Assembly (NCBI GenBank): GCA_045536305.1
Contig: JAZSNH010000076.1
Coordinates: 1-9,949 of the forward strand
Length of the DNA stretch: 9,949 bases
Origin: JAISGQ01 sp045536305
GTDB lineage: Bacteria > Bacillota > Clostridia > Oscillospirales > Acutalibacteraceae
Direction: 5' to 3'
A program made the position numbers and the translations under genes. Numbering within the stretch: position 1 is the first letter of the stretch; the number at the start of each line of letters is the position of its first letter. Under the pieces are notes generated by a model. It was not told the origin of the DNA and did not search any database. It saw only the letters and a list, made by a program, of their open reading frames with translations. Of this stretch, positions 1-5,813 are shown piece after piece.

Positions 1-856
1 ATGCAGCGCTGCGGTCGACCTTTGTGGGATCCTTGCCGGAAAAAGCACCGCCGCCGTGCTTTGCATAGCCGCCGTAGGTGTCAACGATTATCTTCCTGCC
101 GGTAAGACCGCTGTCGCCGTGAGGTCCGCCGATAACGAAACGACCGGTGGGATTGATGTGTATCTTCATGCTGACGGTAATAAACTCCTTGGGTATTACC
201 GGCAAAATAACATGCTTTGCAAGATCCTTGCGGATCTGATCGAGAGTGACATTATCATCGTGCTGAGTGGAGATAACAACGGTGTCAACGCAAACAGGTG
301 CGCCGTCATCGTCATATTCAACAGTAACCTGAGTCTTTCCGTCAGGTCTTAAATACGGAAGGGTGCCGTTTTTGCGAACCTCGGTAAGTCTCCGGGCAAG
401 CTTATGTGCAAGTGCGATGGGAAGCGGCATAAGCTCCTCGGTCTCGTTGCAGGCAAAGCCGAACATCATTCCCTGATCTCCCGCACCGATCTGATCGTAC
501 TTATCAGAGCTGCCTTCCTTTATCTCGCTTGCGTTGTCAACGCCGAGAGCGATATCGGCAGATTGAGTGTGAAGATTGTCTGAAACAGTGCAGGTGTCGG
601 CATTAAAGCCGATATCATCGCTTGTGTAGCCGATATCACGGATAACACGCCGTGCGATCTCCTCTGCGTTGTATTCACAGGAAGTGGATATTTCACCTGC
701 CATGAAAAGCTTGTCAGTGGTAACCATGCATTCGCAGGCGACACGGGCATAGGGGTCTTTGCTGAGGATCTCATCAAGCACTGCATCGGAAATGCAGTCG
801 CATATCTTATCGGGATGTCCCTCGGTTACAGATTCCGAGGTAAAAAATCTTGCCAT
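1..856 (-). CDS. metK: S-adenosylmethionine synthetase (methionine adenosyltransferase), N-terminal 285 codons, runs off the left edge
   Basis: The enzyme makes S-adenosylmethionine from methionine and ATP in the cytoplasm, supplying methyl groups and polyamine precursors. Translating leftward from the ATG at 856-854 gives an open frame to the window edge with the family's landmarks: TSESVTEGHPDK near residue 7 (ATP/methionine contact region), GAGDQGMMFG near residue 125 (the GAGDQG signature), GGPHGDSGLTGRK near residue 243, and GGGAFSGKDPTKVDRSAA at the window edge (the second MetK signature). Family members are about 390-400 residues, so roughly 110 are missing past the edge. The start is fixed by GGAGG at 869-865, eight bases upstream, and by the conserved N-terminus. 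Expression is very likely controlled by the SAM-I riboswitch in the leader. No frameshift or missing motif is seen in the visible part. Identification is near certain. Confidence 0.98.
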   Translation of the reverse strand, partial: MARFFTSESVTEGHPDKICDCISDAVLDEILSKDPYARVACECMVTTDKLFMAGEISTSCEYNAEEIARRVIRDIGYTSDDIGFNADTCTVSDNLHTQSADIALGVDNASEIKEGSSDKYDQIGAGDQGMMFGFACNETEELMPLPIALAHKLARRLTEVRKNGTLPYLRPDGKTQVTVEYDDDGAPVCVDTVVISTQHDDNVTLDQIRKDLAKHVILPVIPKEFITVSMKIHINPTGRFVIGGPHGDSGLTGRKIIVDTYGGYAKHGGGAFSGKDPTKVDRSAA

Positions 857-864
857 AGTTTAAA

Positions 865-870
865 CCTCCA
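865..870 (-). promoter_or_regulatory. Ribosome binding site of metK
   Basis: TGGAGG reads on the minus strand here, eight bases before the metK ATG. It follows directly on the T-tract of the riboswitch terminator, so when termination occurs the transcript ends just before the ribosome binding site. Confidence 0.85.
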
Positions 871-907
871 AAAAATAAAAAAGTTCAGTCCGCAAGGTCG
901 GCTGAAC
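870..907 (-). terminator. Riboswitch expression-platform terminator of metK
   Basis: On the minus strand GTTCAG (907-902) pairs with CTGAAC (888-883). An inner CCG/CGG extension with one bulged A closes a small loop. The stem is followed by a T-tract of six T, one A and six T (882-870). This is a classic Rho-independent terminator between the SAM aptamer and the metK ribosome binding site, expected to form when SAM is bound. Confidence 0.9.
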
Positions 908-1008
908 GTATACTGCTCATCTTCCGGCACTTGCCGCAGGATTTGGCACCTTACATAAGCAGGTTGCCGGACATCAAAGGGCCTGTTCCCTCCGTCGCTC
1001 TTGATAAG
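889..1008 (-). ncRNA. SAM-I (S-box) riboswitch aptamer and switching region
   Basis: The minus strand carries the S-box core in order: CTTATCAAGAG (P1 5' strand, from 1008), GGAGGGA, GGCCC, CCGGCAACC, GGTGCCAAATCCTGCGGC, then GATGAG (921-916), which pairs with CTTATC (1008-1003) with one G-U to close P1. These blocks match the known SAM-I consensus. The aptamer proper spans 1008-916. Downstream, TGAGC (918-914 region), which includes the P1 3' strand, can pair with GTTCA at the start of the terminator stem. This gives a plausible antiterminator that excludes both P1 and the terminator. Expected behaviour: SAM binding stabilises P1, frees the terminator arm and shuts off metK. The class is seen directly; the antiterminator pairing is inferred from base complementarity. 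Confidence 0.95.
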
Positions 1009-1030
1009 TTTATTTGACTTTTACCTTACT

Positions 1031-1059
1031 AATATACAGCAAAATTGACGTTATGTCAA
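1031..1059 (-). promoter_or_regulatory. Sigma-A promoter of the metK leader
   Basis: Reading the minus strand, TTGACA (1059-1054) is followed by exactly 17 bases and TATATT (1036-1031). Transcription should begin near 1024, about 15 bases before the aptamer P1 stem. The -35 box lies in a short inverted repeat (1045-1059, TTGAC, five bases, GTCAA). Confidence 0.88.
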
Positions 1060-1118
1060 CAATTATCGTAAAATGATATTTGACAGTATGTGTTTTGATT
1101 GTTATTTATAAGGAAAGA

Positions 1119-1147
1119 TTGACAAGGAAAAAATATAAATGTATTAT
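1119..1147 (+). promoter_or_regulatory. Sigma-A promoter of the L,D-transpeptidase gene
   Basis: TTGACA at 1119-1124, 17 bases, TATTAT at 1142-1147: five of six at the -10 box and perfect at -35. Transcription would start near 1154. It is divergent from the metK promoter, with about 60 bases between the two -35 boxes. Another TTGACA at 1080-1085 lacks a convincing -10 partner. Confidence 0.82.
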
Positions 1148-1183
1148 TATAAGGGACAGATTATCATTGAGGGAGATGATAAA

Positions 1184-2266
1184 ATGGTAAATGCCAATTC
1201 CAAAAACAGCAGCGTATTAAAAATTATGGCATTGATCGCCGTTGCAGCGATAATGATTATAAATGCTGTATATACACGCAATACATCTGTGAGAACAAAT
1301 GATGAAAAAAACACCGAATCATCGGGCTTTGTCGAAAATCCGGAAGAGAATATATGGAGCGAGCCGATAGAAGATATCCCGACAGAAAATGAGGAGATAT
1401 CCTTTACCGACATTTCCGAAACGGACACAGAGGAACCTGAGCCTGAGCTGGTCGAGTATGAAATAAAGCTGCCCTATTACATCACTATTGATAAGGTCGG
1501 GCAGGTAGTAAGCATATACACCACCAACGAGGAAGGCAAGTATGAGACTCTGGTTCGCCAGTGTATATGTTCAACGGGTGAAAAAATAGATAAATTCCCC
1601 GATGGATACTATCCGCTTAAAAACAGCAAGCACAAGTGGAACACTATGCTCAGCCACGGTGATCCGCTGTATGCACAGTATACAACAAGAATATCGGGAA
1701 GCTTCCTTTTCCATTCGGTGCCTTATACAGCAACGAAAAAGAATGCTTTGGATATGAAACGCTACAGAAATCTCGGAAAGGCAAATTCGGGCGGCTGTAT
1801 AAGACTGACGGTAGAATGTGCAAAATGGATATATGACAATTGTCCTCCGGGCACACCTGTTCGCGTATTCAAAGGAAAATACGATGCAGAGCTTATAGAA
1901 AAGCTGCGTCCGCCCGCACCTGCAAACGGCTGGGATCCGACAGACCCCGATCCGAAAAATCCGAATTATCAGCCGCAGTATGACGAATCCAAAGAGCCGA
2001 AGCCCTATATTTATGCACCGCTCTACGAATATAATTTTGACTGGGCGCCGGAATGCGACAGAATCTTCTACACATCAGCAAAAACAACAACAACCTCTGC
2101 TGAGAGTGAGAGCACAACGGCAAGCACGACCGAATCGGCTGTGACGGATAAACCGACCGAGGCAACAACGGCAGCTACCGCTGCATCGGAAGAGCCTCCC
2201 ACTACCACAGCAGCACAAACGACCGCACAGACCACTGCCACAGAGGCGGCAGAAGAGGCGGAATAA
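1184..2266 (+). CDS. Membrane-anchored L,D-transpeptidase (YkuD family) with Thr-rich C-terminal tail
   Basis: Predicted to form 3-3 peptidoglycan cross-links (or a related cell-wall acyl transfer) outside the membrane. The 360-residue product has a short N-terminus, one hydrophobic segment (about residues 14-30), an acidic linker (about 35-95), a YkuD domain (about 97-228) and a C-terminal extension. The catalytic signature is visible: FHS with His177, then SGGCIRL with nucleophile Cys205; many family members have SHGCIRL, so Gly replaces the His. Residues 297-360 are dominated by Thr, Ser, Ala and Glu, an exposed linker-like tail of unknown role with no sortase motif. ATG 1184 is preferred over the longer frame start at 1139 because GAGGGAG lies eight bases upstream, and the 1139 codon falls inside the promoter, before the likely transcription start. 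A terminator follows, so it is probably monocistronic. Family assignment is strong; the exact substrate is inferred. Confidence 0.92.
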   Translation: MVNANSKNSSVLKIMALIAVAAIMIINAVYTRNTSVRTNDEKNTESSGFVENPEENIWSEPIEDIPTENEEISFTDISETDTEEPEPELVEYEIKLPYYITIDKVGQVVSIYTTNEEGKYETLVRQCICSTGEKIDKFPDGYYPLKNSKHKWNTMLSHGDPLYAQYTTRISGSFLFHSVPYTATKKNALDMKRYRNLGKANSGGCIRLTVECAKWIYDNCPPGTPVRVFKGKYDAELIEKLRPPAPANGWDPTDPDPKNPNYQPQYDESKEPKPYIYAPLYEYNFDWAPECDRIFYTSAKTTTTSAESESTTASTTESAVTDKPTEATTAATAASEEPPTTTAAQTTAQTTATEAAEEAE

Positions 2267-2275
2267 AAAAAGATT

Positions 2276-2314
2276 ACGGCAGATGACAGCTTTTGTTGCC
2301 TGCCGTTTTTTATT
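2276..2314 (+). terminator. Intrinsic terminator after the L,D-transpeptidase gene
   Basis: ACGGCAG (2276-2282) pairs with CTGCCGT (2300-2306), with a smaller CAGC/GTTG stem around TTTT inside, followed by TTTTTTATT. It begins ten bases after the stop codon. Confidence 0.88.
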
Positions 2315-2364
2315 GTAAAACGGTTTTATGAATTTTGGAAAAAATGCTCAGTTTCGACAATTTC

Positions 2365-2393
2365 TTGACAAATAGAGAATAAAAGGTTAATAT
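2365..2393 (+). promoter_or_regulatory. Sigma-A promoter of the DUF4282-like gene
   Basis: TTGACA (2365-2370), 17 bases, TAATAT (2388-2393). The predicted start near 2400 leaves a leader of about 27 bases before the ATG, containing the AAGAAGG ribosome binding site. Confidence 0.85.
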
Positions 2394-2426
2394 AAGCTGA
2401 AGCAAGAAGAAAGAAGGAATTTTACA

Positions 2427-2972
2427 ATGACAGCAATCTCGGTTATCGCAACACTTATGGCTATCGGTGCCACAGTTTGTGCATTCATCTTTGTAGTCCC
2501 CGAAAAAAACGGCAAGAGAAAGAAGATAATGCAGATACTTCACGATCTCGTGAATTTCAAAACTCTTATTATCGAAAAGGTGCTCCAGGCAACCTACATT
2601 TTTGCAACAGCATTCTGCGTTATTTCAGGCTTCTGCATGCTCTTCTGGTTTGAAACATACAGATACAGCTATTACGGAAGCAGACATACCCAGTGGCACG
2701 GTCTTGAGGGTATTCTTCTTATGGTTGTCGGTCCCATCGCTGTCCGTCTTGCTTACGAAGTGCTCCTTATGGCTATAATTGCTGTAAAGAACATCATTCA
2801 GATAAACAGCAAGCTCAAAAATCAGAATGGCGGCGAAGTAGCCGATGCATTTGCAATGCCCAAAATCGAAAAGACAGTCAAAGCTGACGAACCCAAATTT
2901 ACAACAAGCTTCTGCACAGCATGCGGCTCTCGTCTCGGTGAAGACGGCATCTGCCCGAACTGCGGAAAATAA
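2427..2972 (+). CDS. DUF4282-like three-helix membrane protein with C-terminal zinc ribbon
   Basis: The function is not known. The 181-residue protein has hydrophobic segments at about residues 4-24, 53-75 and 94-120. The stretch from about residue 34 to 125 resembles DUF4282: an amphipathic NFKTLIIEKVLQ lead-in, a helix, then a second helix with GPIAVRLAYE (Arg107, Glu111), matching the R-x-x-x-E pattern I recall for that family. A polar linker (about 130-160) leads to a zinc ribbon at the extreme C-terminus, with Cys163 and Cys166 (CTAC) and Cys176 and Cys179 (CPNC). Such ribbons are common on small Firmicute membrane proteins and may serve in protein contact. The ATG is preceded by AAGAAGG at 2411-2417. 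Its own promoter and terminator make it a single-gene unit. Zinc ribbon and membrane topology are seen; the DUF4282 match is from memory and moderately sure. Confidence 0.85.
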   Translation: MTAISVIATLMAIGATVCAFIFVVPEKNGKRKKIMQILHDLVNFKTLIIEKVLQATYIFATAFCVISGFCMLFWFETYRYSYYGSRHTQWHGLEGILLMVVGPIAVRLAYEVLLMAIIAVKNIIQINSKLKNQNGGEVADAFAMPKIEKTVKADEPKFTTSFCTACGSRLGEDGICPNCGK

Positions 2973-2985
2973 CAGATGATAGTAC

Positions 2986-3026
2986 AAACTCCCACGCTTT
3001 TTGGCGTGTGAGTTTTGTCATTTTTT
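2986..3026 (+). terminator. Intrinsic terminator after the DUF4282-like gene
   Basis: AAACTC (2986-2991) and CACGC (2993-2997) pair with GCGTG (3004-3008) and GAGTTT (3010-3015). One C-T mismatch interrupts the stem and the loop is TTTTTG. The downstream sequence is T-rich (TTTTTT at 3021-3026). Confidence 0.85.
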
Positions 3027-3064
3027 GTAACAAAATTTTAATAGCATTTATAGGTTTTATGTAA

Positions 3065-3070
3065 TATAAT
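3065..3070 (+). promoter_or_regulatory. Possible -10 box of the vanY-like gene
   Basis: A perfect TATAAT lies 38 bases before the ATG at 3108, after a terminator, so a promoter is needed here. No good -35 box stands 16-18 bases upstream, and TG at the extended -10 position is also absent. The call therefore rests on the -10 alone. Confidence 0.5.
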
Positions 3071-3107
3071 AATCGCGTAAAAGACGACAGCGGCAGGATG
3101 GTAAAAA

Positions 3108-4184
3108 ATGAGATATCAAATTATAAAGCGGTTTAATAATAAAATAGATATAATAAAGAAGGCAATTATAATTGTTGATCTTTTTGCATTTATTTTTGCG
3201 ATTGTGATGATATCGGCGTGCCACCTTAATCCTCCGTCAATGGCAACGCTGGAAGAGCCTGCAAGGCCGTACTTTGAAAAAACGGACAGGCTCATTTACA
3301 AAGGGGACAGTCTTTTTCCGAATATAAAAAATGCAGAAAACTGCTCAGTGGTATGGAAATCCGAGGACGAAAAAACGGCCGAGGTTTCCTCTGACGGAGA
3401 AATAAAAGGCATAGAGATCGGAAAGACAAGCATTTCCGCGTTGGTCATAGATCCCGAAACCTCAGAGAGAACCATGCTGACAATGACAGTGGAGGTTTTT
3501 CGCAAAGAGGTACCGGCGGACAAAAACCTTCCCTATTGGTATGAAGATGAGATATTTCTGATAAACAACGAAAATCCCGTAACAAAAAATTACAAGCCGG
3601 AGCTTGTGGATGTGCGAAAGAGCGTACCGACTGCTCACGAGGAAACAAAGCTTACGCCCGATTGTGAAGAGGCGCTTGCGAAAATGTACAGCGATTATCT
3701 GAGGCAGAATCTCGGACAGCTTCGCCTTATCAGTACGTACCGAAGCTATGAAAAACAGGAAATCCTGCTTAATAATGCAATAAAGCAGCGCATGAGAGAT
3801 TACGGAATGACAGAGGCGCAGGCACGTGAAAGTGCCCTGAAAACGAGAATGCTTCCAGGCTATTCCGAACATCACAGCGGCCTGGCTATAGATTTTTCCA
3901 CGGTATACACCACTCAGAATAAATTTCACCAGACAAAGCAGGGTGAGTGGCTTACAAAAAATGCACACAAATATGGATTTGTACTGAGATATCCGTCGGA
4001 TAAGGTTGACATAACAAAAATCAATTACGAACCGTGGCATTTCCGTTTCATTGAAACAGATCATTCGATCGAACATGCAACGTATATCTATGAAAACGGA
4101 CTGTGCCTTGAGGAATACGTCGAGCTTCAGAAGCAGGCAAAGGCAGCGGCTGAGGAGTATGCGAAAAACAATCCGCTTGAATAA
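3108..4184 (+). CDS. Putative lipoprotein: Big2 Ig-like domain fused to VanY-type (M15B) D,D-carboxypeptidase
   Basis: Predicted zinc peptidase that removes the terminal D-Ala from peptidoglycan stem pentapeptides outside the membrane. The 358-residue product has a basic N-terminus, a hydrophobic segment (about 19-37) ending in ISAC, a fair lipobox that would make Cys38 the lipidated residue, although Asp24 lies in the hydrophobic stretch. Residues about 58-131 look like a bacterial Ig-like group 2 domain (VVWKSEDEKTAEV, DGEIKGIEIGKTSISAL). The peptidase domain (about 160-345) shows STYRSYEKQ, the SxHxxGxAxD motif (Ser253, His255, Asp262) and EPWH (catalytic Glu308, zinc ligand His311), so all M15 zinc and catalytic residues are present. 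AGGA nine bases upstream supports the ATG. Trimming to tetrapeptides would supply acyl donors for the L,D-transpeptidase upstream. Family is sure; lipidation is less so; nothing indicates vancomycin resistance. Confidence 0.92.
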   Translation: MRYQIIKRFNNKIDIIKKAIIIVDLFAFIFAIVMISACHLNPPSMATLEEPARPYFEKTDRLIYKGDSLFPNIKNAENCSVVWKSEDEKTAEVSSDGEIKGIEIGKTSISALVIDPETSERTMLTMTVEVFRKEVPADKNLPYWYEDEIFLINNENPVTKNYKPELVDVRKSVPTAHEETKLTPDCEEALAKMYSDYLRQNLGQLRLISTYRSYEKQEILLNNAIKQRMRDYGMTEAQARESALKTRMLPGYSEHHSGLAIDFSTVYTTQNKFHQTKQGEWLTKNAHKYGFVLRYPSDKVDITKINYEPWHFRFIETDHSIEHATYIYENGLCLEEYVELQKQAKAAAEEYAKNNPLE

Positions 4185-4198
4185 AATAATCATGACCG

Positions 4199-4227
4199 AA
4201 CGCCGCTCTTTTGGGAGAGCGGCGTTT
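4199..4227 (+). terminator. Strong hairpin with weak T-tract between the vanY-like and capA-like genes
   Basis: An 11-base-pair perfect GC-rich stem, AACGCCGCTCT (4199-4209) with AGAGCGGCGTT (4216-4226), closes a six-base loop (TTTGGG). Only three T follow before AAAC. It could be a leaky terminator, an attenuator or an RNA-processing/stability hairpin within a vanY-capA transcript. No promoter is evident between it and the next gene, which favours partial read-through. Confidence 0.65.
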
Positions 4228-4252
4228 AAACAGACAGAAGGAAGGTGAGGGT

Positions 4253-5683
4253 GTGAAATTTCTCAAGGGTGTACTGATAACGCTATGTCTGGCGATTTTG
4301 GTACTGTGTCTTGTGCTGATAGACAGGTTCGGAAGCGTTTCAACGACACAGAAAACGGAGCCGGCCTATGTTGAGGTACCGTCACAGCCCGAACCGACAG
4401 AAAGCGAGACATATCCGACTGCACCGCCCGTAAGCACTCCGCTCACAGCCGATATGACAGAGCAGGAGATTCTGGAATACACATTTAAAATAATAAAGGA
4501 GCTGTCTGTGTCGGCAGGGGACGAAGAGGTGATGCAGAGGGCAAAAGCTCTGTGCAGAGAGCTTTCGGAAAAGAAAGCTCAGCAGTATGAGCTTCTTTCA
4601 AAAATAATTGCATTTGCAGACGGCGTGGGCGATGCGCCCGCGCTTCTCGCAGCCGCAGACAAAACGGAAGAAAAGACGGTGAAGCAGGCGGCGGTATCCT
4701 GTTGGGCGGCCTCGCAGAAAAAAGAAGACACGCTTGTCTTTTCCTTTGTCGGTGACTGTACCTTTGCACGATTTAACGAGAAGGAGCGTACAGGGGATTT
4801 TGTTTCCGTGTATGAAAGTTCGGGAAGCACTGCATATCCCTTTGACAATGTCAGGGGAGTTTTTTCTGCGGACGACATTACAGCAGTGAATTTCGAGGGT
4901 GTACTTACCGATTCGACACAGCATGAAAATAAGCAGTTTTATTTCAGAGGCAAAAAGGAATACGCCAAAATACTTTCATCTTCTTCGGTGGAAGCGGCAA
5001 ATCTTGCAAATAATCATACACTCGATTATAAGGAACGCGGCTTTGAGGATACGGTAAAGGCGCTGGAAAATGAAAAGATAGGCCTTTTCTGGGCAAGTGA
5101 ACCGTATGTGAGGACCTTGCGTACAGACAGCGGAACGATTTCGGTCGTCATGCTTTCAACGAGCAGTATAGATATAAAAAATCAGAGCAAATTTTCTGTA
5201 ATAAAAAAGCAGATAGAGAGATATAAAGCCCCGGGAACTATAATAATAGTCAATCTTCACTGGGGCAGCGAGAGGGCGGTAAAGCCCTCTTTATGGCAGA
5301 CAGAAACAGCGCACGAACTGGTGGATGCGGGAGCTGACCTTATCGTGGGTCATCATCCGCATGTTCTGCAGGGAATAGAAAAATACAAGGATGCATACAT
5401 AGCCTACAGCCTCGGAAACTTTGCCTTCGCAGGAAATTCCATGGCAAACCAGCCTGAAACCATAATCCTTCGGGCAGTATTTCAGATCGATGCCGGAGAG
5501 GTCGGTAAATGCAGGATCAGCGCAATACCCTGCTATACTACCTCAAGCGGCAGTGCGGTCAATGATTATAAGCCTTCGCTTCAATACGGCGAAGAAGGAC
5601 AGAAAGTAATAGATCAGGTGCTTGCGCGAAGTGCAATGCTTGAAAATGGAATAACAGAGCTTTCGTGGCACAATATCGGATAG
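4253..5683 (+). CDS. Membrane-anchored CapA-family (PGA_cap, metallophosphatase-like) protein
   Basis: A CapA-family protein; relatives take part in poly-gamma-glutamate synthesis or anchoring, but many clostridial members have no known substrate. The 476-residue product has one membrane segment (about 5-23), a Pro/Thr/Glu-rich linker (about 28-60), a helical region (about 62-150), and the PGA_cap domain from about residue 161. Landmarks are VGD (Asp168), NFEG (213-216), NNH (253-255), HWG (336-338), GHHPH (366-370) and SLGNF (386-390), the expected metal-site set. No capB or capC genes adjoin it, so a capsule role is not supported by context. GTG at 4253 is chosen because AAGGAAGG lies seven bases upstream; an earlier in-frame TTG at 4211 falls inside the hairpin and would put a charged stretch before the anchor. 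It lies 68 bases after the vanY-like gene and may be co-transcribed with it. It ends in TAG, followed immediately by a terminator. Confidence 0.9.
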   Translation: MKFLKGVLITLCLAILVLCLVLIDRFGSVSTTQKTEPAYVEVPSQPEPTESETYPTAPPVSTPLTADMTEQEILEYTFKIIKELSVSAGDEEVMQRAKALCRELSEKKAQQYELLSKIIAFADGVGDAPALLAAADKTEEKTVKQAAVSCWAASQKKEDTLVFSFVGDCTFARFNEKERTGDFVSVYESSGSTAYPFDNVRGVFSADDITAVNFEGVLTDSTQHENKQFYFRGKKEYAKILSSSSVEAANLANNHTLDYKERGFEDTVKALENEKIGLFWASEPYVRTLRTDSGTISVVMLSTSSIDIKNQSKFSVIKKQIERYKAPGTIIIVNLHWGSERAVKPSLWQTETAHELVDAGADLIVGHHPHVLQGIEKYKDAYIAYSLGNFAFAGNSMANQPETIILRAVFQIDAGEVGKCRISAIPCYTTSSGSAVNDYKPSLQYGEEGQKVIDQVLARSAMLENGITELSWHNIG

Positions 5684-5718
5684 AAAAAGCAGCAGAAACA
5701 CCCGCCTGCTGCTTTTTT
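5684..5718 (+). terminator. Intrinsic terminator after the capA-like gene
   Basis: AAAAAGCAGCAG (5684-5695) pairs with CTGCTGCTTTTTT (5706-5718) across a ten-base loop. The stem begins at the base after the TAG stop codon, confirming TAG as a true stop here. The A-tract on the 5' side makes it potentially bidirectional. Confidence 0.92.
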
Positions 5719-5767
5719 GGCATATAAAAGAAATTTAATAGAATATATCTATCAAAGGAAAGAAAAT

Positions 5768-5778
5768 TGTGCTATAAT
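5768..5778 (+). promoter_or_regulatory. Extended -10 promoter of the recD2-comFC operon
   Basis: TGTGCTATAAT combines a perfect TATAAT (5773-5778) with the TRTGn extension typical of Gram-positive promoters. The -35 region (5750-5755, TATCAA) is poor, as often seen with extended -10 promoters. Transcription near 5785 would leave a leader of about 28 bases. Confidence 0.82.
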
Positions 5779-5798
5779 AACTCGAATATTCAAGGTGC

Positions 5799-5807
5799 AG
5801 GGAGGTG
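5799..5807 (+). promoter_or_regulatory. Ribosome binding site deciding the recD2 start
   Basis: AGGGAGGTG is a near-perfect anti-16S match. Its GGAGG core ends eight bases before GTG 5814. The in-frame GTG at 5805 overlaps the site itself, so it is unlikely to be the start. Confidence 0.75.
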
Positions 5808-5813
5808 CTGCAG

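Noticed and set aside
56..352. Plus-strand open frame of 98 codons at the left edge
   Set aside because: It is antisense to metK, whose frame carries the GGPHGDSGLTGRK and other MetK signatures over the same bases.
1139..1183. Longer N-terminus for the L,D-transpeptidase from ATG 1139
   Set aside because: The codon lies inside the promoter (between the -35 and -10 boxes) and would not be on the transcript; it also lacks a well-placed ribosome binding site, unlike ATG 1184.
3108..4184. Vancomycin-resistance gene cluster
   Set aside because: A VanY-type domain alone is common in Firmicutes; no vanH, vanA/B ligase, vanX, vanR or vanS genes are present.
3462..4193. Minus-strand open frame of 243 codons opposite the vanY-like gene
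   Set aside because: It is antisense to a gene with complete M15B motifs, has no ribosome binding site or family features, and has a Cys/Phe-rich composition typical of an antisense shadow.
5681..5683. Possible genome-wide reassignment of TAG to an amino acid
   Set aside because: The capA-like frame ends in TAG with a strong intrinsic terminator beginning at the next base, so TAG behaves as a stop in this genome.
4253..5683. Poly-gamma-glutamate capsule operon
   Set aside because: Only a CapA-like protein is present; no CapB ligase, CapC or CapD homologues adjoin it.
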